64,000 bases of DNA from Oscillospiraceae bacterium (lineage in GTDB: Bacteria > Bacillota > Clostridia > Oscillospirales > Ruminococcaceae). The translations under genes and the position numbers were made by a program. The number at the start of each line of letters is the position of its first letter. Within the stretch, counting starts at the first letter, position 1. Positions 25,195 to 33,419 of the stretch are shown piece by piece. The stretch is from positions 1 through 64,000 of the forward strand of contig JAFQLH010000060.1 in NCBI GenBank assembly GCA_017396665.1, given 5' to 3'. The notes under the pieces were generated by a model, which made no database searches, was not told where the DNA came from, and saw only the letters and a program-made list of their open reading frames with translations.

Positions 25195-26436
25195 TCAAAG
25201 TGATTTATAATATATTCTGCTGTCATCGTTATAGATATCAATACGGTTTTCAAGGTATGAAAAGCCGTATTTTTCATACAGACCTACATGGTCGGTTGCA
25301 ATATAGACCTTCCTTGCGCCTTGTTTCTTTGCAAGTAAGCAGGCATAATCTATGAGTCTACCGCTATATCTATTGCCTCTGTATTCGGGAGAAGTATAGA
25401 CAAACCCAATCCAAGGATATAGGGTGTCATCATCTATACAGTCACGCTTTGTAAGTGTACAGAAAGAAACCAGCTTTTCGCAGTCAGACATAATAAGCAG
25501 CCTGCCATCTAAAACCTCATCAAATCTGTTTTCTGACATAAAGCTTGCCAAAAGCTTTGCTGCTGCCCAGTCACATTCTCTGATTTTTTCAATCCAACAC
25601 GATTTATTTGAGAGGTCATTGAAATCAGTTATCTGCATTTTGCACTCAACAAGCTCATTTATATAGCTATACGCTTTTGAATAATCCCTTTGAGGATTGT
25701 CTACAACTACGCTCATTACAGGAAGCTTATTAAGTATAGAAAGCTCACGGCGCTGTCTTTCCTTAAGGCAAGTAATATATCCCTCAAAGCCTTTGGCATT
25801 TATACTTATACCATAGCCGCCGTTTGTGTGGTAGCTCATAACAGCGTCAAGCCAGCCTTCACGTTCTTCTGATGCTTTCATTACGCTTTGTGCGATATCA
25901 TCATTTTTAAGATACACGACACATGGATTCAGAGGCTCTATTATCTTTACTATATCATTTATGTACGCATAGCTTTCCTCTTCACTCATATTGAATCGCA
26001 TCATTGTTTCGCACATAGGATTTTGCAGAAGAACGCAATTGAAAACATAGATTGTATCCTTGTCTGCATTGTTTACAAACTCTCTCCACTTATCGAGCAT
26101 AAGTGGTTTTTCTATCTCCCACGGCAGAGAATCATATATTTTGTATTTTAAAAGCTTGTCAAACAGCTCACCGCTAAAATCCGCCAATGATACAACAAAT
26201 CCATCAGACTTAGGTTCTCCATACTTTTTGATTAAAGCCATTTCTTCATCTGTAAAAGCTGATTCTTCGCACTCTTCTACATAGGCGTGAAACTCATAAT
26301 CTGCAGGGTGATTACATGTTCCCTCATCGACAAAAACTACCTTTGAATGATTCTTTAAAATGAGCTTTGAGATATACTCAGACATTGTGCTCTTTCCTGT
26401 ACACGGGAGTCCTTCTACAATATACAGTCTGTTCAC
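25195..26436 (-). CDS. Fusion of a P-loop NTPase and a GNAT domain
   Basis: A 413-residue protein. Residues 4-16 carry the P-loop VEGLPCTGKST, and about 240 residues form a kinase-like NTPase domain with FVDEGTCNHPADY and DKWREFV. Residues about 300-413 form a GNAT domain (WIGFVYTSPEYRGNRYSG, VGLYEKYGFSYLE), in which the acetyl-CoA loop is RGNRYSG rather than the usual RGxGxG/A. The GTG at 26436 follows GAGGTGA by five bases and is preferred to a GTG three codons earlier. Each half resembles stand-alone resistance-type proteins; the fused function is unknown. It is a single gene converging on the GNAT gene. Confidence 0.82.
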   Translation of the reverse strand: MNRLYIVEGLPCTGKSTMSEYISKLILKNHSKVVFVDEGTCNHPADYEFHAYVEECEESAFTDEEMALIKKYGEPKSDGFVVSLADFSGELFDKLLKYKIYDSLPWEIEKPLMLDKWREFVNNADKDTIYVFNCVLLQNPMCETMMRFNMSEEESYAYINDIVKIIEPLNPCVVYLKNDDIAQSVMKASEEREGWLDAVMSYHTNGGYGISINAKGFEGYITCLKERQRRELSILNKLPVMSVVVDNPQRDYSKAYSYINELVECKMQITDFNDLSNKSCWIEKIRECDWAAAKLLASFMSENRFDEVLDGRLLIMSDCEKLVSFCTLTKRDCIDDDTLYPWIGFVYTSPEYRGNRYSGRLIDYACLLAKKQGARKVYIATDHVGLYEKYGFSYLENRIDIYNDDSRIYYKSL

Positions 26437-26540
26437 TATATTCACCTCGCAAGCTGAAATTCTGATATTATGATATCACACACAAAATGCTTTGTCTACA
26501 AGTGAAGGAAAAATAATTTTATAAAATTTTCAAAAAACTA

Positions 26541-26569
26541 TTGACATATGAAAACCTAAGTGTTATACT
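26541..26569 (+). promoter_or_regulatory. Promoter of the YtrA-like operon
   Basis: TTGACA (26541-26546), 17-base spacer, TATACT (26564-26569), just upstream of the operator at 26580-26604. Confidence 0.85.
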
Positions 26570-26579
26570 CGATGTATGA

Positions 26580-26604
26580 GGTGTATTACTACGCATAGTA
26601 CACC
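26580..26604. promoter_or_regulatory. YtrA-type operator
   Basis: GGTGTA-N13-TACACC, an inverted repeat matching the AGTGTA-N13-TACACT operator described for Bacillus YtrA. It lies just downstream of the -10 box, where a bound repressor would block transcription. The GntR gene starts 20 bases later. Confidence 0.72.
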
Positions 26605-26624
26605 AAACAGAAAGGAGTGGAATT

Positions 26625-26990
26625 ATGTTCAACATCGACCTCTCGAGCAGAGTGCCAATCTACGAACAATTATACAAGAAGACGCTCGAGCTTGCGATTA
26701 AAGGTGTATTGAAGGAAAACACACAGCTTCCGAGTGTACGAGGTCTTGCTAAAGATTTAGGAGTAAATCCGAACACAGTTTCAAAGGCTTATCAGCTACT
26801 TGAACGTGATGGCATAATTTACTCTGTATCCGGTATTGGTAGCTTTATTGCGAAAATCAACACAAATGCACTTATGGAGTATGCATTTGAGGATTTTGAC
26901 AAGGCAGTTGAAGAGGCTCTGAAGGCGTCCGTTTCAAAAGAAGAGCTTATTGAAAGAATAAAAAACTTTAAGGTAGGTAATGGGCTATGA
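26625..26990 (+). CDS. GntR-family repressor, YtrA subfamily
   Basis: A 121-residue protein. The winged helix (residues 10-78) has VPIYEQLYKKTLELAIKGVL, then LPSVRGLAKDLGVNPNTVSKAYQLLERDG, the GntR signature; in pieces, PSVRGLAKDLGVNP and TVSKAYQLLE. There is only a short helical C-terminal tail, as in YtrA, so no large effector domain. Ribosome site AAAGGAG. It overlaps the ABC ATPase gene by four bases. YtrA-type repressors control an adjacent ABC exporter that responds to cell-wall antibiotics; the same job is inferred here. Confidence 0.9.
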   Translation: MFNIDLSSRVPIYEQLYKKTLELAIKGVLKENTQLPSVRGLAKDLGVNPNTVSKAYQLLERDGIIYSVSGIGSFIAKINTNALMEYAFEDFDKAVEEALKASVSKEELIERIKNFKVGNGL

Positions 26991-27883
26991 TAGAAATCAA
27001 GAATATTTACAAGCAATTCGATGATAATTTTCTTGCTCTGAAGGACTTCAGCCTTCAGATTGAAAAAGGCTCGGCATTTGGACTTCTCGGTTCAAACGGT
27101 GCAGGTAAATCAACTCTCCTGCGTCTTCTCTCGGGTGTTTACAAGCAGGATGCCGGCGAGATTATCGTTGATGGAGAAAGCGTTTATGACAACCCAGCGA
27201 TTAAACAAAAGATATTCTTTATAAACGACGAAACAATACAATTTGGTAATTACACACTTGAAAAGCTGAAGGACTTGTACAAGGGCTTATACCCGAACTT
27301 TTCAGACGAGCTTTTTGAAAGACTCAACAATAAAATCAAGCTCCCGACATATAAGAAGCTCAACCAGTTTTCAAAGGGTATGAAAAGACAGGCTATTGTA
27401 ATAATAGGACTATCATGTCAGACTGAGTATCTGTTACTTGATGAGGCTTTTGACGGAATTGACCCTGCTATGAGAATCATAGTAAAGAGAATGCTTGTCG
27501 ACGCCATGATTGACAGAGAGCTGACAGTTATAATTTCTTCACACAATCTCAAGGAGATTAGTGAAATCTGCGATTCTATTGCTTTTATTCACAAGGGTGA
27601 GCTACTCTTTGCTAAGAGTATTGAGTCTGTAAAGAACGAGATGCACAAGCTTCAGGTAGCGTTCAGCGAGGAAATCTCAGAAGACGCATTGGCAGGACTT
27701 AATATCATAAAGTCTGATAGAAATCAGAGTGTTCGCCACTACATTATCAGAGGAAACGCAGACGAGATAAGGGCTAAATTTGAAAGTCTGAATCCGATTA
27801 TCCTCGACATTGTGCAGCTTACACTTGAAGAAATCTTCATCATAGAAATGGAAGAAAGGGGTTATGGAAATGACGCTGTTTAA
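26987..27883 (+). CDS. ABC transporter ATP-binding protein, YtrB-like
   Basis: A 298-residue ATPase with Walker A GSNGAGKST near residue 37, signature FSKGMKRQ near 129, Walker B YLLLDEAF near 150 (catalytic Glu in DEAF) and the switch SSHNLKE. The C-terminal ~80 residues are an extra domain seen in YtrB-like exporters. It overlaps the repressor gene by four bases and the permease gene by about 14, so the three form a tightly coupled operon. It powers the 596-residue permease. Confidence 0.9.
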   Translation: MIEIKNIYKQFDDNFLALKDFSLQIEKGSAFGLLGSNGAGKSTLLRLLSGVYKQDAGEIIVDGESVYDNPAIKQKIFFINDETIQFGNYTLEKLKDLYKGLYPNFSDELFERLNNKIKLPTYKKLNQFSKGMKRQAIVIIGLSCQTEYLLLDEAFDGIDPAMRIIVKRMLVDAMIDRELTVIISSHNLKEISEICDSIAFIHKGELLFAKSIESVKNEMHKLQVAFSEEISEDALAGLNIIKSDRNQSVRHYIIRGNADEIRAKFESLNPIILDIVQLTLEEIFIIEMEERGYGNDAV

Positions 27884-29660
27884 AACTGATGCATCGAGAC
27901 ATTATTTCAAATGCGGATTACAAAAGAACTCAAAGCTGTTCATTGCAAGCATAGCATTTGAGGTGCTTAGCATACCTGTATTGCTGTTATCAGTTCTTTT
28001 AGAAGAGTCCAGCGGTATAGCAGGAATTCTCTCTGTATTACTTTACAGCTTCTTCTCATTTTTATTTGCAGGAATAGCTGTTATTCTGGGTATTCCGATT
28101 GCACTTAACAGCTTCTCGTATCTTCACAAGAAGCACGAGTCAGATACTTATCTCTCCTTCCCTCTTTCAAACAAGCAGAGATTCTTCTGCGATTATCTCT
28201 CAGGACTTATAACATATATTGTACCTGCGCTCGGTTCAATGATTCTCTCTGTTATCCTCAGCATCCTTATACATATCAAAGAACCTGATGAATATGTGTT
28301 TGGTGTTGGTGATACAGATTACACTATCATTTCATTCGTTCTGAAAATTTATCTATTTGCTATTATTTGTATGGTCATGCTGTACACACTTGCTGTTCTT
28401 TCAGCCGTACTTTGCGGAACATTATACGAGACACTTTCAAGCACATTACTTATAAACGCAGGTATCCCAGGTATGATAGCACTTATCACCCATATATGCT
28501 TCAACAAGGCGCCCGGTGTTGATACAGGATATATGATGCTCCCTGTTCTCGGGAAGACAAGTCCTCTCGGTGCTGTTATATCATTCGCATATTATCTCGA
28601 TGAGGGAATAAAGGATTGCCTCAGCATTCCTACTTTCCTTTGGACACTTTTCTGGCTCTTAGCAGTAAACGCTTTGTACATTCTGCTTTCATACAAGCTT
28701 TACACCAAGAGAAAGGCTGAACACACATCAAAGCCTTACGCATTCAAGCTGTATAACAGGATTCTTATATCATGCCTGACTTTTGCAATAATCAGCATAA
28801 TTCCAGCGTGGCCGGGCTTCTTCGCTATACCCGTACTTATATTCACAGCTGTTGTAAACCTTAGCTTTGAAACTATCACAAACAGAGGCTTCAAGAATTT
28901 TTCAAAGTCAATAGTTCGATGCATTGTTACAATCGGCGTATCGGTAATTATAATATTCGTACTCAACAATAAGTGGGCATTCGGTGCTTCAACCAGAGTA
29001 CCTGATGTTGAGGATGTAGAGTCAGTTACAATTGATTTTTACGGATATCCTGCAGTTGATGGATACTATTACACACGCACCGTTGTCGAATACACGAGTG
29101 AAGAAGGAATCGAAATTATCACCGATATACACAGGGATTTTATAGAGAATTACGAATATAGAAGCGGTTCATTTGAATACGAGTCTCAATATGGTTACGG
29201 ATATTATGACAGATATGATTACACACTTGTTTACAAGCTGAAAAACGGTCTTACAATGAAGCGTACCTTTACTTTATCTGAGGATACGGTTATTGGTCTT
29301 CATGCTCTTAATAACACTAAAGACTTCGCAGAATACACATGTGACAGAATAATTGAAAAATACGCAGACACCAACAAGCTTGTATTTGGTGTTAAACTCA
29401 AAAACGGATATGATGGTTACACGTCCTTCGCTATTGAAGCAAGAGACGGAGACGCCAGATATCTAAGTGAAGCCGAATATGATGATTTTTTAGAGGAGCT
29501 TTGCGAAGCAATTAAGACTGACGTAGATTCCCGAAATTCTGATGACATAATCACTGAAGAGAATATTTATATACGAATAAATATTGGTGGGCAATATGCA
29601 TACATCCTAAAGTCAGATGTAAATTCTATCGCTGTACTTGAAAAGTATACCGATATTTAA
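27870..29660 (+). CDS. ABC exporter membrane subunit, large
   Basis: A 596-residue protein. Residues 1-360 contain about ten hydrophobic segments in two groups; residues about 370-596 are a soluble, acidic, Tyr-rich domain (for example YESQYGYGYYDRYD) probably outside the cell. The ATG at 27870 is eight bases from AAAGGGG and preferred to an ATG two codons earlier. The large external domain is unusual for a YtrC/D-type permease and may bind the substrate or a peptide. It is followed by a terminator at 29675-29705. Confidence 0.82.
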   Translation: MTLFKTDASRHYFKCGLQKNSKLFIASIAFEVLSIPVLLLSVLLEESSGIAGILSVLLYSFFSFLFAGIAVILGIPIALNSFSYLHKKHESDTYLSFPLSNKQRFFCDYLSGLITYIVPALGSMILSVILSILIHIKEPDEYVFGVGDTDYTIISFVLKIYLFAIICMVMLYTLAVLSAVLCGTLYETLSSTLLINAGIPGMIALITHICFNKAPGVDTGYMMLPVLGKTSPLGAVISFAYYLDEGIKDCLSIPTFLWTLFWLLAVNALYILLSYKLYTKRKAEHTSKPYAFKLYNRILISCLTFAIISIIPAWPGFFAIPVLIFTAVVNLSFETITNRGFKNFSKSIVRCIVTIGVSVIIIFVLNNKWAFGASTRVPDVEDVESVTIDFYGYPAVDGYYYTRTVVEYTSEEGIEIITDIHRDFIENYEYRSGSFEYESQYGYGYYDRYDYTLVYKLKNGLTMKRTFTLSEDTVIGLHALNNTKDFAEYTCDRIIEKYADTNKLVFGVKLKNGYDGYTSFAIEARDGDARYLSEAEYDDFLEELCEAIKTDVDSRNSDDIITEENIYIRINIGGQYAYILKSDVNSIAVLEKYTDI

Positions 29661-29674
29661 ACCGTCAAACGCAC

Positions 29675-29705
29675 AAATCACCTTCGGGATTTCCGAAGGT
29701 GATTT
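29675..29705. terminator. Terminator between the ABC operon and rubredoxin
   Basis: Stem AAATCACCTTCGG / CCGAAGGTGATTT with a short loop and T residues after it. It ends the plus-strand ABC operon and lies five bases from the rubredoxin stop, so it can serve both. Confidence 0.85.
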
Positions 29706-29709
29706 TGTT

Positions 29710-29868
29710 TTATGCCTCGCTGAAGGAGTCCTTTCCCACAAAACACTGCGGACATTCAAAGTCATCAGGCAAGTCTTCAAATTTTGTACCGGGTGCTATC
29801 CCGATATCCGGTGCTCCCTTTTCCTCGTCATACTCCCAGCCACACACGTCACATACATACTTCTTCAT
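29710..29868 (-). CDS. Rubredoxin
   Basis: A 52-residue protein too short for most gene finders. The reading is [20 protein letters not shown] at the start and [13 protein letters not shown] at the end. The four Cys ligands (CDVC and CPQC) bind one iron. Typical rubredoxins read CPxCGVGKDxF; here the Gly after the second Cys of the second pair is Phe. The ATG at 29868 has AAGGAGG six bases upstream. It carries electrons in anaerobic oxygen defence or other redox steps. It diverges from the glutamine synthetase gene. Confidence 0.93.
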   Translation of the reverse strand: MKKYVCDVCGWEYDEEKGAPDIGIAPGTKFEDLPDDFECPQCFVGKDSFSEA

Positions 29869-29919
29869 AATTATCCTCCTTTAATACTGTGTGAAAATAA
29901 ATATATTTATATATTTTTG

Positions 29920-29948
29920 TTGCAATATTTTGTTTGATGTGCTATAAT
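29920..29948 (+). promoter_or_regulatory. Promoter of glnA
   Basis: TTGCAA (29920-29925), 17-base spacer, perfect TATAAT (29943-29948). The leader of about 70 bases has a small hairpin, ACAGCT / AGCTGT, near 29979-29996. Confidence 0.7.
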
Positions 29949-30024
29949 GAGCTTTAGTGGTTACACTGATTATAACAGCTTAAATTAGCTGTAATTATTA
30001 TTTTCAAAAATCGGAGGTTTATCT

Positions 30025-31449
30025 ATGGCAAGAACAGTAAAAGAGCTTATGGATATGATTCGTGACAACGACATTCAGATGATTGACTTTAAAATTGTTG
30101 ACATCAACGGTCAGTTCCGTCACGTAACAATTCCTGCTGAACAGTTCTCAGAAGAAACATTAACAGAGGGTATCGGATTTGACGCATCAAACTATGGCTA
30201 TGCAGTAGTTGAAAAGAGTGACATGGTATTTATACCTGACCTTGACACTGCACTTATTGACCCGTTCTGTGGTGTTCCTACCCTTTCTATAACAGGTAAT
30301 GCGATGGTTATCGACTATCCTAACAACCGCCCTCTTGACCAGTATCCAAGAAACATTGTTCTTGCTGCTGAACAGTACATGAAGGACACAGGAATTGCTG
30401 ACACAATGCTCATTCTTCCTGAGTTTGAATTCCACCTCTTTGACAATGCAGGCTGGTCTGTAACCCCTGAAAGAATCGGTATGTATGTTGACACTCCGCA
30501 GGCTTACTGGAACAGTGAAACCGAAGGCAAGGGCTGTGTAGTTGCTCATCAGAAGAACTATCACATTGCAAAGCCTTTTGACACATCTTACGAATGCAGA
30601 AGTGAAATGTGTATCGAAATGCAGAAGGCCGGTATTCCTATAAAGTATCATCACCCGGAGGTTGGCGCTGCAGGTCAGTTTGAAATTGAACCAATGCTCG
30701 GTCAGATGTCAAAGATGGCTGACGCTACAATGATGATTAAGTACATTATTCATAACACCGCTCTCAAGTACGGCAAGGTTGCTACATTTATGCCTAAGCC
30801 TGTATATAACGAAGCAGGTAACGGAATGCATGTTCATATGCTTCTGCTCAAGGATGACGAGCCTGTATTCTCAGATGACAACGGCTACTCACACCTCAGC
30901 GAGACAGCTCACTACTTTATGGGTGGTCTTCTCAAGCATATAGGTGCACTTTGTGCTATCACAAATCCTAGCACAAACTCCTTCAAGCGTCTTGTACCGG
31001 GATTTGAGGCTCCTGTAACTGTTGGTTACGCAACATCAAACAGAAGTGCGGTTATCCGTATTCCTGCTTACGCTAAGACACCAAAGCTCAGAAGATTTGA
31101 AATCAGAAATCCTGACGCTACCTGTAACCCATACCTTGCATATGCTGCAATTCTTATGGCAGGTCTTGACGGTGTCAAGAACAAGATTGACCCACACGCT
31201 AACGGCTGGGGTCCATACGACTTCAATCTGTATAAGCTTTCTGACGAAGAAAAGGCAAAGCTTTCATCGCTTCCTACATCTCTCGACGCTGCACTTGATG
31301 CACTCGAAGCTGACTACGGATTCCTTATGGAAGGCGGAGTATTCCCGGAACAGCTTATCAAGAATTTCATTGCAAACAAGCGTAAGGAATGCTTTGAGCT
31401 TTCTAAGATTCCTCACCCTGCTGAGTTCGACAGATACTTCAATCTCTAA
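30025..31449 (+). CDS. glnA: Glutamine synthetase, type I
   Basis: A 474-residue enzyme forming glutamine from glutamate, ammonia and ATP. Visible are the N-terminal beta-grasp domain (VDINGQFRHVTIP, GFDASNYG), the metal and glutamate site LPEFEF, the ATP loop NEAGNGMHVHMLL, and NPSTNSFKRLVPGFEAP (the last carries the Glu flap). At about residues 398-404, NLYKLSDEEK aligns with the NLYDLPPEE adenylylation loop of GSI-beta enzymes. Start with CGGAGG. It is monocistronic, with promoter 29920-29948 and terminator 31466-31499. Confidence 0.96.
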   Translation: MARTVKELMDMIRDNDIQMIDFKIVDINGQFRHVTIPAEQFSEETLTEGIGFDASNYGYAVVEKSDMVFIPDLDTALIDPFCGVPTLSITGNAMVIDYPNNRPLDQYPRNIVLAAEQYMKDTGIADTMLILPEFEFHLFDNAGWSVTPERIGMYVDTPQAYWNSETEGKGCVVAHQKNYHIAKPFDTSYECRSEMCIEMQKAGIPIKYHHPEVGAAGQFEIEPMLGQMSKMADATMMIKYIIHNTALKYGKVATFMPKPVYNEAGNGMHVHMLLLKDDEPVFSDDNGYSHLSETAHYFMGGLLKHIGALCAITNPSTNSFKRLVPGFEAPVTVGYATSNRSAVIRIPAYAKTPKLRRFEIRNPDATCNPYLAYAAILMAGLDGVKNKIDPHANGWGPYDFNLYKLSDEEKAKLSSLPTSLDAALDALEADYGFLMEGGVFPEQLIKNFIANKRKECFELSKIPHPAEFDRYFNL

Positions 31450-31465
31450 TTCTTATATAACAATT

Positions 31466-31499
31466 ACAGGCACATCGGGAGTCTTCCCTTTGTGCCTGT
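31466..31499 (+). terminator. Terminator of glnA
   Basis: Nine-base stem ACAGGCACA / TGTGCCTGT with a 16-base loop and a run of T. Confidence 0.85.
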
Positions 31500-31502
31500 T
31501 TT

Positions 31503-31958
31503 TTATAGCTCCAAGACCATAAAGATATCAGATTTTATGCTATCGTTATATTTTTCCGTATCAACAAACCCTGCCTTCGTATAGAGTGCTATCGCTTTAT
31601 GACTTGTAGACAACGAGTCAAGATACATTCTTTTATAGCCAATTCGCTTTGAAAACTCAATAGCCTTGTTCAGAAGCTTTCGACCGTAGCCCTTGCCGTG
31701 ATACTTTTCAAGCAGATATAATGATTTAAGCTCACAGCTCTCGCAGTCCAGTTCCTTGACAGCGACTGCACCGATTATACCGTTCTCATCGAACATACAC
31801 CAGAAGGCTTTGAATTTATTCTCTATATCATTATAGAAGCTATGTCTTCCGTTTATATCGAGAGCTCTTCCTGACTCGGGGAGACAGTTTTCTAAAAATT
31901 CTAAAAGCCCTTTTTGAAAATTCTTATCATATCTTATCGGTTCGAACGAGGTAATCAT
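31503..31958 (-). CDS. GNAT-family N-acetyltransferase
   Basis: A 151-residue acetyltransferase. The chain has the N-terminal strand and helix, GIIGAVAVKELDCESCELKSLYLL, the acetyl-CoA loop KYHGKGYGRKLLNKAIEF and the end strand IALYTKAGFVDTEKYN. It should acetylate a small amine or peptide terminus. The gene lies eight bases past the HD-domain gene and is probably co-transcribed with it. Substrate unknown. Confidence 0.9.
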   Translation of the reverse strand: MITSFEPIRYDKNFQKGLLEFLENCLPESGRALDINGRHSFYNDIENKFKAFWCMFDENGIIGAVAVKELDCESCELKSLYLLEKYHGKGYGRKLLNKAIEFSKRIGYKRMYLDSLSTSHKAIALYTKAGFVDTEKYNDSIKSDIFMVLEL

Positions 31959-31966
31959 AGCTTTAA

Positions 31967-32524
31967 TTACTCCCCTATTTTTTCTAAGGTATCTTTGCGG
32001 ATTTCTTCACGAAGCTCTTTGAGATAATCTGAAAATTCTACCTTATCATCTGCGTATGTTTTGTTCAGCTCATATTCCCTGTCAATCCAGGTTGAGAGGT
32101 CAGAAATGTTGTGCTGGATAAGGGCTTCGAGACTGTCAATTGCTTTATATATTTTCGCTTCTATTGTTTCACGTTTTTTCATTTCGTCATAGAGGGAATA
32201 CATTTCTACTCTCTGATTTTCAGGAAGCGTACTCACCCAGTCAGACAGCAACGTTTCCTCTGTCTTTTCATTTGCATTTGTTTTTTCAAAGGTTGGTATA
32301 TCCCCTGTAAAGGCTTCACCCAAATCGTGAATGATACACATTCTTATAACCTTATCCATATCGGCATCGGGAAACTCGTCCTTGATAAAAAACGCTATGA
32401 GAGTCATCATCCAGCTATGCTCTGCTACGCTTTCATGACGTCCGTTTCTCGTATAGCAATGGCGGGTTGCGTCTTTAAGTCTCTCGGCAACACTTACAGC
32501 TTCAAGTAATTTTCTTGGATTCAT
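31967..32524 (-). CDS. HD-domain hydrolase, HDDC2/YfbR-like
   Basis: A 185-residue protein with the HD-superfamily metal site: VAEHSWMM (His), HDLGEAFTGDIP (HD) and a later D in KAIDSLEALIQ. This spacing matches the HD_3 group that includes 5'-deoxynucleotidases such as YfbR and HDDC2. Likely cytoplasmic nucleotide phosphohydrolase. A second HD gene lies 26 bases upstream, so the two form a tandem pair with a GNAT gene after them. Confidence 0.86.
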   Translation of the reverse strand: MNPRKLLEAVSVAERLKDATRHCYTRNGRHESVAEHSWMMTLIAFFIKDEFPDADMDKVIRMCIIHDLGEAFTGDIPTFEKTNANEKTEETLLSDWVSTLPENQRVEMYSLYDEMKKRETIEAKIYKAIDSLEALIQHNISDLSTWIDREYELNKTYADDKVEFSDYLKELREEIRKDTLEKIGE

Positions 32525-32550
32525 AGATATGCTTCCTCTTTTGAGTTCAA

Positions 32551-33201
32551 TTAAAGAACCTTATTGTCGTTAACTACAAGCTTGAACTTTGTACCGAGGG
32601 TTTCTGCTGCCGCTCTGCTCATAAGCATTCTGCCAAGGAAAATATCAAAGTACTCATACATTGTACAGATATTCTCGTCAATTTCAAGATAGAGCGTTAT
32701 CTTTTCGGGAGTTACTTCGAGTGTATTGCCGGTAACGGCAAAGTTTACTCTGTCGTGAATGTCAGAAGTAATATGCTCAACCTGCTTTACACGAGAGCGT
32801 CTAACGTCTGTTTTATCAGCAATTATAAGTGCGGCAGAAACTGCATCAACTGCACCGCCTGTTGATTCATCGTGATTTGAAATAGCTGATATCACCGTTA
32901 CCCTGTCAACTATGCTCATATCGGTTTTAGACAGAATATCATTAGCAAGGAGTGCACCGTATTCAGCGTGGTGTGTTCTGTTTACGGCATTACCTATATC
33001 ATGCATATATCCGGCAATTTTAACAAGTTCGGTTTCCTTTCCGGAATAACCAAGCTTTGAAAGAATAAGAGCAGCTCTTGTAGCAACAAGCGTTGTATGT
33101 GCGGCTGAGTGGTCTGTAAATCCGAGAACATCGAGATTTTTTGATGCTTTATCTATAAGGGCTTTTACGTCTTCATTTGAAACTATATCGGCGTATGTCA
33201 T
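32551..33201 (-). CDS. HD-domain phosphohydrolase
   Basis: A 216-residue protein. Motifs are HSAAHTTLVATRAA, then GYMHDIGNAVNRTHHAEYGALL and SNHDE, the H...HD...D metal-ligand order of HD phosphohydrolases; the later SAALIIADKTD adds the final Asp. The ATG at 33201 is chosen for AAGGAGG at seven bases; a longer frame to 33261 has none. The C-terminal 80 residues are a small beta-rich domain. The substrate is unknown but nucleotide or signalling-nucleotide hydrolysis fits the family. Confidence 0.85.
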   Translation of the reverse strand: MTYADIVSNEDVKALIDKASKNLDVLGFTDHSAAHTTLVATRAALILSKLGYSGKETELVKIAGYMHDIGNAVNRTHHAEYGALLANDILSKTDMSIVDRVTVISAISNHDESTGGAVDAVSAALIIADKTDVRRSRVKQVEHITSDIHDRVNFAVTGNTLEVTPEKITLYLEIDENICTMYEYFDIFLGRMLMSRAAAETLGTKFKLVVNDNKVL

Positions 33202-33419
33202 AATACCCGCCTCCTTATCTGTTCTTTTTTCAATTATACTATACTCCAAATTATTTTTCAATGTGTTTTTAACGTCAAATAATTAATTTACGAAAACGTT
33301 TTTGTTCACTTTTTGGTAATTTAATATGTAAAATAATCAAAATTAATATGATTTCTATTGAAATTTTATGCAACTTGTGGTACTCTTAAAGTAGAATATT
33401 ATTATGAGGGGATGTAACT

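Noticed and set aside
29949..30024. Possible riboswitch in the glnA leader
   Set aside because: Only a short AT-rich hairpin is seen; no glutamine-riboswitch-like core could be recognised.
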